Shown here: positions 26,884 to 34,925 of the stretch, one piece after another
How positions within the stretch are numbered: the stretch's first letter is position 1
Layout: each line of letters opens with the position of its first letter
Origin: Dryocola sp. LX212
Lineage (GTDB): Bacteria > Pseudomonadota > Gammaproteobacteria > Enterobacterales > Enterobacteriaceae
Assembly: GCA_041504365.1 (NCBI GenBank)
Contig: CP167917.1
Location: 2,108,001-2,172,000, forward strand
Reading direction: 5' to 3'
DNA: 64,000 bases
The notes under the pieces: model-generated
Databases searched by the model: none
Seen by the model: the letters and a program-made list of their open reading frames with translations, nothing else
Told to the model about the DNA's origin: nothing
Position numbers and translations under genes: made by a program

Positions 26884-26924
26884 ATTGTACTTACTTGGGG
26901 GTATGACTTATTAACATCCGTCAA
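26884..26924 (-). promoter_or_regulatory. Candidate FNR-dependent promoter of ynfEGH
   Basis: On the minus strand an FNR-like dyad TTGACGGATGTTAA (26924-26911) is centred about 41 bases before the start predicted from a -10 TACAAT at 26889-26884, the spacing of class II FNR promoters. CATACCCCC between them resembles a NarL heptamer. The 3' half-site is degenerate. Confidence 0.5.
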
Positions 26925-26964
26925 TTTTGGCGTGATTGGGGAAGGGAAAATGCAGGCAAGAAAA

Positions 26965-26981
26965 GGGCGCACATGGCGCCC
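26965..26981. repeat. Hairpin repeat copy 1
   Basis: GGGCGC, ACATG loop, GCGCCC. A 20-base stretch around it, AAGGGCGCACATGGCGCCCC, recurs exactly at 27124-27143. Confidence 0.75.
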
Positions 26982-26992
26982 CTGGATTGCTG

Positions 26993-27028
26993 ACAAAGAA
27001 GGAAAAAGCGTGGTTTTCCCTTCTTTGT
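26993..27028. repeat. Long inverted repeat
   Basis: ACAAAGAAGG and CCTTCTTTGT pair as a 10-base stem, extended by AAAA/TTTT with one bulge and by GCTG/CAGC flanks. It could be a terminator for transcripts on either strand or part of a small RNA. Confidence 0.65.
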
Positions 27029-27039
27029 GGTTAGCAGCC

Positions 27040-27061
27040 GAAAATCAATGAATTGATTTTC
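27040..27061. repeat. Perfect 10-base inverted repeat
   Basis: GAAAATCAAT, a two-base spacer and ATTGATTTTC form a perfect AT-rich palindrome, 11 bases after the previous inverted repeat. Its function is unknown. Confidence 0.7.
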
Positions 27062-27125
27062 CTTGTTATTTATTCGGTGAGATCTTTTCGAATTCCATTC
27101 GGTTTGGGTTAGTCATCAGTCTGAA

Positions 27126-27142
27126 GGGCGCACATGGCGCCC
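27126..27142 (-). terminator. Hairpin repeat copy 2, possible ynfD terminator
   Basis: The same GGGCGC/GCGCCC hairpin as at 26965 lies seven bases beyond the ynfD stop. It lacks a strong T-run (TTCAGACTG follows on the minus strand), so termination would be weak. Confidence 0.5.
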
Positions 27143-27148
27143 CAAAGG

Positions 27149-27454
27149 TTACTGCTGCTGTTCCGCTTGTGGCGCATCCTGGGTGGCTGCGTTTTCGGCG
27201 GAGTCGTTACCGCTGCCGGTGCGGCTGTAGAGTATCTTTTGCGTATCGTTTGCGCAGTGCCCAACGACCTGAACATCAGGCTTATCCGCCTGGTCGTTCG
27301 GCACGATGGTCAGGGTAAAGCCTGACTCCGGCACGCCGTTGTTAATAATTTTCTGCTGAATGTCGGCCTTAACTTTATCGCAGGAGCCCTGTGCCGCCAG
27401 CGCCGGGGTGGCGGACATCAGTACAAAAGCTGCCAGCCAGATTGACTTCTTCAT
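27149..27454 (-). CDS. ynfD: YnfD, DUF1161 periplasmic protein
   Basis: A 101-residue secreted protein, the same length as E. coli YnfD. The Sec signal peptide is MKKSIWLAAFVLMSATPALA (cleavage after residue 20). The mature part has the DUF1161 pattern CDKVKADIQQKIINNGVPE followed by VVGHCANDTQKILY, with two cysteines likely forming a disulfide. The tail is polar and rich in Q and A (QDAPQAEQQQ). I chose ATG 27454 with AGGAAGAG upstream; the ATG at 27457 would add one Met. The function is unknown. It is divergent from ynfC across 109 bp. Confidence 0.9.
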   Translation of the reverse strand: MKKSIWLAAFVLMSATPALAAQGSCDKVKADIQQKIINNGVPESGFTLTIVPNDQADKPDVQVVGHCANDTQKILYSRTGSGNDSAENAATQDAPQAEQQQ

Positions 27455-27563
27455 CATCTCTTCCTTTATCTTGAGGATGTTCAATAATCATAGACCAACT
27501 GCTGTAAATATTTGTATTTGCTTATATCATGTTGAGATATTTCAAAACGGGAACAGAACTAAC

Positions 27564-28274
27564 GTGAAGAAAATCATCATTCTCAGCGCGCTGGTCGCGA
27601 CCCTGGCAGGATGCGATAAGCCGGCTACTCCGCTGAGCTACACGCCGGAGATGGCGAGCTTCTCGAATGAGTTCGATTTCGATCCGCTGCGTGGGCCGGT
27701 AAAAGACTTCAGCCAGACGCTGATGAACGAAAAGGGCGAAGTGGTCAAGCGCGTGTCAGGATCGGTTTCTGCGGAAGGTTGTTTTGACACCCTTGAGTTC
27801 CACGACCTGGAAGAGAACAGCGGTGCTTCGCTGGTGCTGGATGCGAACTATTATGTTGACGCAACCAGCCAGGAAAAACGCGTCAGGCTTCAGGGAAAAT
27901 GTCAGCTGGCCGAACTGCCCGCCGCGCAGATTACCTACGATACCGATGACAACGGTTTCGTGGTAGCCGCGCATGGCAAAGAGGTTTCAGTGAAATACTC
28001 CTACGACCCGGATGGCTACCCGCTGGGGAAAATCACTACCGCGAAAGATGCCACGCTGACGGTGGAGGCGAAAGCAGGTGCCGATAGTAAAAAAAAGCTG
28101 GATTATACGGCGACCAGCTCGCTTAACGGCAAGGCCATCGCCCAGGCGAAGCAAAGCTGTGATTACGACGGCCACTTTAATCCGGTCGCCTGCGAGCTTA
28201 ATATCGTCGACGACAGCGTGACTCCGCCCGCCACCACGCGTTACTCGATTAAAAACACGATTGATTACTATTGA
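27564..28274 (+). CDS. ynfC: YnfC lipoprotein (UPF0257)
   Basis: A 236-residue lipoprotein identical in length to E. coli YnfC. The start is GTG 27564 (read as Met), giving the lipobox LVATLAGC with lipidation at Cys17. The body contains EMASFSNEFDFDPLRGPVKDF and the ending KNTIDYY, both as in E. coli. An in-frame start far upstream (27360) would remove the signal and is rejected. The residues after Cys are Asp-Lys: Asp at +2 favours inner-membrane retention in E. coli. The function is unknown. Confidence 0.9.
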   Translation: MKKIIILSALVATLAGCDKPATPLSYTPEMASFSNEFDFDPLRGPVKDFSQTLMNEKGEVVKRVSGSVSAEGCFDTLEFHDLEENSGASLVLDANYYVDATSQEKRVRLQGKCQLAELPAAQITYDTDDNGFVVAAHGKEVSVKYSYDPDGYPLGKITTAKDATLTVEAKAGADSKKKLDYTATSSLNGKAIAQAKQSCDYDGHFNPVACELNIVDDSVTPPATTRYSIKNTIDYY

Positions 28275-28278
28275 TAAG

Positions 28279-28299
28279 CGAGGGCAGATTCTGCCCTCG
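28279..28299. terminator. Bidirectional hairpin between ynfC and srfC
   Basis: CGAGGGCAG, loop ATT, CTGCCCTCG forms a perfect nine-base stem between the convergent genes ynfC and srfC. There is no marked T-run on either side. Confidence 0.6.
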
Positions 28300-28315
28300 T
28301 CGTGGCTATCCTGCT

Positions 28316-30457
28316 TTAAATTTTCGCCAGCAGCCCGCGCAGTTTTGCCCGATGATCTTCGCTGACGTCGTGCGGGTGGCGATAATCGATATTTTCCACT
28401 GCGCGAGCGTACAGGGCGACCAGCCAGTCATAAACGTAGCTGGCGTTGCCGCGGGCTGGCGTTTCCCCCAGCTGCGTGAGGCGCGTAGCCGCCCTGGCCT
28501 GCACCGCAGGTGAAAACACCTTCGCACCTTTGTTCACGCGGCTTGCCGGTCGGTTTTCCTGCGCAGCGCTGGCATAACCGAGCCAGTTAACAAAATCTCC
28601 CAGCACGCCTGCCGCACAGGTGATCTCCTGCGCCATGCTGCCGTCGCCGGATGCCAGCATCTCTTCCAGAAGATCCGGCAGACCGAGCCGGTAGCCGGTG
28701 GCAATCAGCAGTTCGCACAGCGCCCGCAGCTGGCTGGCATCCAGCCCCAGCCGCTGAGCCGCTCCGGCCCGTTGACCAGGCCCGCGCAGGTGGGTAACCC
28801 ACAGCTGATGAACTGCCAGCGCATAGCTGGTGGCCGCAGCCTGACCGCGTGCCTCAACGTCATCGTCGGCGAACAGGTTAATATCCAGCACGAACCCAGC
28901 CGGTTTGCTTTGCTGCTGATGGTAATGACGCAGCCAGCACTGCTGAAGAGCGTGGCGATCGGGCACCAGGCCTGCCAGCAGCTCGCCGTGCAGAGCTGCG
29001 CTGGACTGCAGGGCGCGAACCAGCCCTTCGGCCTGAAGACGAGCCGTTTCGGGGGCCACGCCATGACCGTCCGTGAAGCGGTGGAAAACCTCCTTAGTTT
29101 TCGCATCCAGCTCGGCCTGTAACCCTGCCAGACGGCTATTCCGGCGCACGACGCTGACGGCGTCAGAAAGCCACTCCAGCAGACGCTGCATATTGCGGCT
29201 GTCCAGCGTCTGGAGGGTTCCCCAGCGCTTTCCGGCTTGGCCTACCATGCGCTGCACGCCGTCGTCCACGCTGACGCCGCTGGTGAAGCGTGCATCATGC
29301 GGCGTTATCGTCCAGATCAGCCCCGGAAGCGCGGCATGCGCTCCCTGGGTATCGTCAACCCAGCGGGAAAGCGTTTTGCCGATGGCTTTTACCTCATCCC
29401 GATCGCCAGCAGCATTGCAGACCAGCAGGGTATCGGGCTGCAAACGGTCGGCATAATAGTCAATCTGCCGATTGGGAATATCAATGATATCCACGCCCTG
29501 CAGCGCGGGGGCATGACACAGCGTCAGGCAGACCTCAGCACAAAGTTCCAGCAGGTCGGACTGTGGCAGGCTGACCGGCGAGCCGATTTCGTCCCCCCGG
29601 AGCGGGCAAATCAGCACATCGGCCTGGACGTCCGTTTCATCCGGTGCTGCGGGGATCAGAAAACCTTCGGCAGGCAGCAGGAACGAGTCGACCAGCAGGC
29701 TGGCAGGGGCCAGAAACTGCTGCGCCTCGCCGATGTGATGTAGAGTTTCGCTGAGATGCTGCCACTGCGCGCTAAGCTGCGCATCTTCTCCCCATAGCAT
29801 CCCCAGAAGGGAAACGCGGTCGGTGGTGGTCAGCCAGGGGATCAGCTCAGCCATCTGCTGCCAAAGCGCGTCGTCCAGATGGTGCTGCCGACGCAGCTGC
29901 GCATGGTAACAATGGGCGATATCGGCAATCTGGTGGCTACTGATACCCGGCACGCTTCCTGCCTGGCGGTGGGGCTGCAATTCGGCCAGGCGGGCGGCAA
30001 CCGTGCTGGACTGGGCGACGCGCTGCTGCGGGCGCGCGTGGTACAGGCGAATCATTCGCTGCGTCAGATCGCTTTCGTCCTGCAGCGTCAGCAGCAGCGG
30101 GAATTTATCGCTGGACGGTGCCTGGCGCTGGGTAAAACGCACGGCCAGCGAAGCTGCGGCGTGTCCGGGAACGATATGCGTCAGGTAATCCAGCGTTTTC
30201 TCGCCAGGCTCGACTTCAATGCGGCCTGCGTGGTTGGCCAGCAGCGCGCTCAGCAGGTGCCGCTTACCCGCCAGTGACTGGCCGCAGATGCCTAATGTCA
30301 GCGGTGCGTGCTGCGCCGCATTCAGCTGCTGCTGGCGACGCTGCAGCGGCAGAAGCCGGGCAAGCAGGCTGTCCGCCTCGTTTTCTAAAAGCGGGGCGTG
30401 CTGGCGGGTATTCTGCACCCAGTTCGCCAGCTCTGGCAGTACGGGGGGGGTATTCAT
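28316..30457 (-). CDS. srfC: SrfC-type protein with P-loop-like motif
   Basis: A 713-residue protein matching the SrfC 'putative virulence factor' family. Near the N-terminus LTLGICGQSLAGKRHLLSAL (residues 53-72) is a P-loop of the GxxxxGK form, but Arg66 replaces the usual Ser/Thr, so nucleotide hydrolysis is uncertain. The arrangement of P-loop, a later VDIIDIPN-type switch (near residue 325) and long helical regions recalls dynamin-like GTPases. Its start overlaps the srfB stop (ATGA). In Salmonella srfABC is SsrB-linked; a Xenorhabdus SrfABC was reported as cytotoxic. No direct function is readable here. Confidence 0.82.
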   Translation of the reverse strand: MNTPPVLPELANWVQNTRQHAPLLENEADSLLARLLPLQRRQQQLNAAQHAPLTLGICGQSLAGKRHLLSALLANHAGRIEVEPGEKTLDYLTHIVPGHAAASLAVRFTQRQAPSSDKFPLLLTLQDESDLTQRMIRLYHARPQQRVAQSSTVAARLAELQPHRQAGSVPGISSHQIADIAHCYHAQLRRQHHLDDALWQQMAELIPWLTTTDRVSLLGMLWGEDAQLSAQWQHLSETLHHIGEAQQFLAPASLLVDSFLLPAEGFLIPAAPDETDVQADVLICPLRGDEIGSPVSLPQSDLLELCAEVCLTLCHAPALQGVDIIDIPNRQIDYYADRLQPDTLLVCNAAGDRDEVKAIGKTLSRWVDDTQGAHAALPGLIWTITPHDARFTSGVSVDDGVQRMVGQAGKRWGTLQTLDSRNMQRLLEWLSDAVSVVRRNSRLAGLQAELDAKTKEVFHRFTDGHGVAPETARLQAEGLVRALQSSAALHGELLAGLVPDRHALQQCWLRHYHQQQSKPAGFVLDINLFADDDVEARGQAAATSYALAVHQLWVTHLRGPGQRAGAAQRLGLDASQLRALCELLIATGYRLGLPDLLEEMLASGDGSMAQEITCAAGVLGDFVNWLGYASAAQENRPASRVNKGAKVFSPAVQARAATRLTQLGETPARGNASYVYDWLVALYARAVENIDYRHPHDVSEDHRAKLRGLLAKI

Positions 30458-33426
30458 TTTTGATAGACGCTCCCGCTGTCGATCCAGTAGTGGCTCGCGC
30501 CGCTGTAGCTGCCGGCGAGCGTGTTCAGTTTAAAGCTCAGTTGGCTGAGCGGCACTTTGCTGCCGTCCTGCAGCCAGGCTTCGGCTAATACAAAGGCGTC
30601 CGCATCGCGGGTTTGCTGTAAGCGCACGTTTAAGACGCCGTCTCCGGCGATAGATTTGGCAAGCGAGGCCGAGTTAATCGCCAGGGTATAGAGCGGCGTT
30701 GCGGGCCAGCGCGCATTATCCAGCTGGCGGAAGCCCAGGCAGGCGTTACCGCGCAGCGGAAAGTGCAGGCGGGTATCCAGGGTTGCTTTTGGATTATCCA
30801 AATCGATATCGCTGTACCAGACGTTTTCATCGCTCAGTACGTTGTTGCCGTCGAGCATGCCCAGATGGCGAATGGTCGAGTACGCCTGGATATCGCTGGC
30901 TTTGAAATTAAAGCCAGGCAGGCGCAGGTCCATCGCCAGGCTGCACAGCATGGCCCCGACGGCCGCGGTGGATTTCGGGTTGCCGATGCGCCCCTGCTGG
31001 CTGAACGGATACCACTCGTGCGTCTGGTAGCTATCGAGCCAGACGATGCGGTTAACCGGCACCGGCTGCAGGTGGCGAAGCAGCGCCTGCACGCCCGGAA
31101 GACAGGCCGGGCGGCCGGTAATCAGCAGGACATCACAGCAGTAGTGGCTGATAACTTCACATAAGGCCTGAAGCGGCGCGGTGAGCGTGAATTGCCCGGC
31201 CATCAGCGCTTCCTGCAGCGAAGAAAGCTCGACCTGGATCGGTACGCTGAACAGGTCAAACTGCGGCGCGTCGACTGGCAGCGCGTGCTGTACGGCCTGC
31301 TGAACGTAATTAATCACGTTATCCGTTGGCCGCTGGGTTAGCAGCTCGTCGAAGGTGGCTTCCAGCGTCGCATGGCGATCGTCCGGATCGCTGTTTTCCC
31401 AGAAATCCAGCACCGCATGGCCCAGCGGAATAAACAGCTGCAGGGCAGTCTGCTGGCGCAGGGTGCCGCGCGTATCCATGCGGCCCGACTCGCCAAACAG
31501 CGTGGTCATCAGCCCGGTCACATCCGCCACGCCCGCCTTATGCATCTGCGCCTGTAAAGCTGGCAGCACGCAGCGCTGAATGACATCCAGAAGAATATCG
31601 TCACCCGCGACTTTAAAACCTTCGCGGAACAGCAGGCGCGGAGCGATCTTGACGTTGCTGCCCACGCCGTCGTCCAGCTGATACTGGGTGATAGCCATGT
31701 CCGTCGTGCCGCCACCGATATCAATAGAAGCAACGCGCAGTGTTTTGCCCGCAGGTTCATCTTCGCTAAGCTGACGGTCCGGGCGGGCGAGGCGCTTAAA
31801 GAAAGCGCCGCTTTGCCCGGCGTAGTTCACGATGGCTTCGTTATACAGCCAGACGAGCTGGCCGCAAGTCGCCTCGTCCCATTCCATATGAACCTCCGGG
31901 ACCGGGACAACGCTCTTCTGCTTATCGCGCTCGTTGGTAAAGCCTTCATCCGCCGGGTGCCATTCCATCGCTTTCCACACCAGGCCGACGGCCTCGCGCA
32001 TGCGCTGGCGGAAGAGTTCGCGCTCCTGCTTCGGCATGGCGGAAGGCAGGGTAAGAATAAGATTGCGCAGCTGCCGGGGCGCGTTCAGGTGCCCCATGCT
32101 CTGGCGGGAGCCGACGCTGTTGATCTGCATCAGCGCCTGGGCGAGCAGCTCGCAGAGCATCAGCGTCATCAGCGAACTGCGGCTGTACTGCGGCGAGAAG
32201 ACCGGCAGGCGCTCGTCCATTGGCAGATCGTAGAGCGGCTGGCCGTCGTCGTTCATCAGGTTCATCAGCGGGAAGGCGGTGGCGAGCGGTTCGCGCTGGG
32301 TTTTGATGCCCATCTGGCTGAAGCGCCAGTCCTGGCTCGCCGGGGTTTCGTCCCACAGGTAGCGGCGTGGGCTGGAGATACCGCTGGCGCCTTCCGTTCC
32401 CAGGCGCACGCTCGCCATACGGCGGGCCTCGGTCCCCACGCGGGCGATAGAAGGCCAGACGAAGGCGTCATCGCGCCCGCTCTCCACCGAGAAGTGCTGC
32501 TTGCCGAATCTGGCTTCGGAAAACTCAAGGCGGCTGGTGAACATTGCCTCGTTAATAAACTGCGGTTCGCTCAGGGAGCGGATTTGCAGTTCGGCGGTCT
32601 GGCGCAGGCCGTCGTTGGCTTCGCAATGATCTTCAATCAGCACGCCGCAGGTGTGGGTGTTGCCAACGTCGAGCACCAGGTCCACAGGGATAGCAGGGGC
32701 TTGCAGCGTAGCGGTGACAATTTTCACTTCCGGCACGGAGAGCTGCGCGCCGAGCATTTCCAGGATATTCAGGTAATGCGCCTGGTACTCGAACATCTTC
32801 ATCGCACCGGCGATTTCACGCTCCGTGCGGGATTCGTGGCGCGAGACGAACTGGGTGAATACCTCGCGCAGCCAGCCATCTACCCAGGTCTGGTCGAGGA
32901 AATCGTGGATTTCGTGGTTCTGCCAGGCCAGCGTGAAGCGAGCGCCGTTGCGGACGTCGTTCTGCGTGGGGGCCAGATGCGCGGCAGGGTGGTCATCCGC
33001 GTAGATTTTTGTATCCAGCGCAATGCTTATTCGTACGGTGTTGCCCGCAGAGTCTGGCTCGTCAAGACGGCGGAGTTGCACGCGCGCCCAGTTATCCGGT
33101 CCGCCAACGAAGGTGCGCGGCGGGTTGAAACGGCCAAACGGCAGCGGCAGCCAGGTTTTATCCATCACCTTCAGCGAATGGCCAAGGGTAACGGTGCTCT
33201 CAGGCTTCACCACCTCCGGCGCGCCACCCTGGCCTTCCGGCAGCGTGAACTTACCGGGGACGATATCGTAATCGAGGCGCAGCAGCGGGCCATTGGCGGT
33301 TTTACGCACGAAGCGCCCGGTGTGCGGGGCGTCTGGCTGAGGGGCAAGGCCAAAGTCCAGCAGCTGGATGCCGCTGTCTTTAATGAGCGTCACGCCCGGT
33401 TTGTAATGGAACAGGTTGGCAAGCAT
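30454..33426 (-). CDS. srfB: SrfB-type protein with actin/Hsp70-like ATPase signatures
   Basis: A 990-residue protein of the SrfB family. Three motifs of the actin/Hsp70 ATPase fold are visible in order: phosphate-1 LVLDVGNTHTCGVLIED (about residue 245), phosphate-2 ASIDIGGGTTDMAITQY (about 562) and the adenosine motif VLLITGRPACLPGVQALL (about 762). No signal peptide or membrane helix is seen, so it is probably cytoplasmic and held at the membrane through SrfA. It lies two bases after srfA and overlaps srfC by four, so the three are made together. The biological role is unsettled. Confidence 0.88.
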   Translation of the reverse strand: MLANLFHYKPGVTLIKDSGIQLLDFGLAPQPDAPHTGRFVRKTANGPLLRLDYDIVPGKFTLPEGQGGAPEVVKPESTVTLGHSLKVMDKTWLPLPFGRFNPPRTFVGGPDNWARVQLRRLDEPDSAGNTVRISIALDTKIYADDHPAAHLAPTQNDVRNGARFTLAWQNHEIHDFLDQTWVDGWLREVFTQFVSRHESRTEREIAGAMKMFEYQAHYLNILEMLGAQLSVPEVKIVTATLQAPAIPVDLVLDVGNTHTCGVLIEDHCEANDGLRQTAELQIRSLSEPQFINEAMFTSRLEFSEARFGKQHFSVESGRDDAFVWPSIARVGTEARRMASVRLGTEGASGISSPRRYLWDETPASQDWRFSQMGIKTQREPLATAFPLMNLMNDDGQPLYDLPMDERLPVFSPQYSRSSLMTLMLCELLAQALMQINSVGSRQSMGHLNAPRQLRNLILTLPSAMPKQERELFRQRMREAVGLVWKAMEWHPADEGFTNERDKQKSVVPVPEVHMEWDEATCGQLVWLYNEAIVNYAGQSGAFFKRLARPDRQLSEDEPAGKTLRVASIDIGGGTTDMAITQYQLDDGVGSNVKIAPRLLFREGFKVAGDDILLDVIQRCVLPALQAQMHKAGVADVTGLMTTLFGESGRMDTRGTLRQQTALQLFIPLGHAVLDFWENSDPDDRHATLEATFDELLTQRPTDNVINYVQQAVQHALPVDAPQFDLFSVPIQVELSSLQEALMAGQFTLTAPLQALCEVISHYCCDVLLITGRPACLPGVQALLRHLQPVPVNRIVWLDSYQTHEWYPFSQQGRIGNPKSTAAVGAMLCSLAMDLRLPGFNFKASDIQAYSTIRHLGMLDGNNVLSDENVWYSDIDLDNPKATLDTRLHFPLRGNACLGFRQLDNARWPATPLYTLAINSASLAKSIAGDGVLNVRLQQTRDADAFVLAEAWLQDGSKVPLSQLSFKLNTLAGSYSGASHYWIDSGSVYQK

Positions 33427-33428
33427 GG

Positions 33429-34733
33429 TCAGTCACCCACTTTCTTAAACGTCAACGGCACTACGGTGTCGCCCGCGTAGCGTCCGCTGCACTGGGCCAC
33501 GCCGTTATCGCCGGGCCTGCAGGAGATTTCCGGCATCGGATAGCGGGAGCCGTCGCTACAGCGCGCGCTGCCACGGGTTTTAATCATCAGCACGCCGTTG
33601 CTGTGCAGGCCGGAGAACACCGCCACTTTGCAGCTGATGTTATCGCCATGAACCAGCCGCGCGGTGCCTTTGTTATCCGCAATCTGATAGCGCAGCACCG
33701 GAGGTTTACCGGTGATCGGGTTACTGGCATCGATGGTCACGCGCCAGGAGCCGTTAAGGAATTTCGTCGAACCAATTTTCAGCGCCTCCGCCGGGAGCAT
33801 CAGGGCATGCTTAGGGGCAGAAGCGGGAGCGGGCTCTGGTGCTGCCTCAGGTTCAGGAGCGGGGGCGGCAACTACGTTGGCCTGGGCCAGCGGCAGCGTG
33901 GACTGCGGAACGGGTTGATCGACGGTTTTGATCGCGGCAGGCGCAATGGATGCAGGCTTCGCTTTTACCGACGCTAAAGGTTTTGCTTCCGGGGTCGATA
34001 AAGAGTTCCAGGCAACGGGAGCCGCCATCAAAACCAGCGCTGCTGCGGCAACAGGTAGCATCCATAAGCGGGATTTAGGTTTCGCAGCCGGTAGCGCTTC
34101 GGGCTCTTCCTGAACGATAACGGGGGCAGGAGCAGCCTGCATCGGCAGGGAATAAACCAGCGGCTCGTCCGGGGAGCTTATTTGGGTGGGAGCGGGAGCA
34201 GTTTCTGGTAAATCAGGCTCGGGAACAAATTCGATAACCGGCTCATGGGGTTCAGCCGCGCGCAGGCAGTCCAGCACGTCATCACGCGCGCCCTGATTAA
34301 GATTCACAAAGCCCCAGAAAGTGATAACCGGTTTGCCGTTAACCAGATAAACATGCTGGCTGCCGGGGAACTGCAAAGCGCTGGAGAGCAGCGAGCCAAA
34401 CAGCTGAATGGCCGTTTTCTCCGCCTGCTGGCAGCGCTGAATGAGCGTGGCGATGTTCGCCAGTCCGTTATCCAAATAGCGCAGCGCTTTTTTTCGCTGC
34501 TCGTCGCTGGCGGCGGCCCAGCTCAGCACGCTGCCCTCGAGCGGCGCATACCAGTCAACACGGTCGCCCTCGTCGTTCGGCTGGGGGATTGCAAGGCTGT
34601 CCGCCACCGCATGCTGTTTACGCAGGCGCAGGGTTTCGCGTATCTGCAGCGCCGAGTCAAACACCGCCTGTCCGTTTTCACCCAGCGCCAGAAAGTCGTC
34701 AAGACTGCCGCTGCGCAGTAAAGTTTTTGCCAC
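33429..34733 (-). CDS. srfA: SrfA-type membrane protein
   Basis: A 434-residue protein with a cytoplasmic N-terminal domain (about residues 1-215), one transmembrane helix (LWMLPVAAAALVLMAAPVAW near 223-242), a Pro/Ala-rich linker (about 250-310) and a C-terminal domain with several cysteines (DNISCKVAVF, RGSARCSDGSR, ISCRPGDNGVAQCSG) that could form disulfides in the periplasm. This is type II single-pass topology, as expected for the SrfA family. The start is GTG 34733 with GGATGA upstream. It is first of the srfABC operon, preceded by a CTTCACGCA inverted repeat. Confidence 0.82.
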   Translation of the reverse strand: MAKTLLRSGSLDDFLALGENGQAVFDSALQIRETLRLRKQHAVADSLAIPQPNDEGDRVDWYAPLEGSVLSWAAASDEQRKKALRYLDNGLANIATLIQRCQQAEKTAIQLFGSLLSSALQFPGSQHVYLVNGKPVITFWGFVNLNQGARDDVLDCLRAAEPHEPVIEFVPEPDLPETAPAPTQISSPDEPLVYSLPMQAAPAPVIVQEEPEALPAAKPKSRLWMLPVAAAALVLMAAPVAWNSLSTPEAKPLASVKAKPASIAPAAIKTVDQPVPQSTLPLAQANVVAAPAPEPEAAPEPAPASAPKHALMLPAEALKIGSTKFLNGSWRVTIDASNPITGKPPVLRYQIADNKGTARLVHGDNISCKVAVFSGLHSNGVLMIKTRGSARCSDGSRYPMPEISCRPGDNGVAQCSGRYAGDTVVPLTFKKVGD

Positions 34734-34770
34734 GTCATCATCCCGCTGTTAACGACTCCTTTCGAGCCAT

Positions 34771-34806
34771 CTTCACGCATTACATTTTACCGACCGGTGC
34801 GTGAAG
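34771..34806 (-). promoter_or_regulatory. Inverted repeat upstream of srfA
   Basis: CTTCACGCA and TGCGTGAAG face each other across 18 bases, about 40-70 bases before srfA. It may be an operator or a leader hairpin; no known regulator motif is recognised. Confidence 0.4.
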
Positions 34807-34925
34807 CAAACGGCAGAAGAGACGCCATATTTTTCTAATTATTGGGGGATTGGGAAAATCGACGTTGGGGGCGTGCTGCAATCTGTGCTAATCATTAGGT
34901 TCCACAACGATTAAGGATTAACCCG

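Larger units (their letters stand above)
26766..27148. other. Intergenic region between ynfE and ynfD with promoter and nested hairpins
   Basis: This 383-bp gap holds the ynfE promoter/FNR region (26884-26924), a TGCCT/AGGCA inverted repeat at 26843-26863 in the ynfE leader, and four further inverted repeats between 26965 and 27142 (listed separately). No reading frame is convincing. Confidence 0.65.

Noticed and set aside
31813-33480. 555-codon plus-strand frame opposite srfB
   Set aside because: Antisense to SrfB, whose ATPase motifs make it the real gene.
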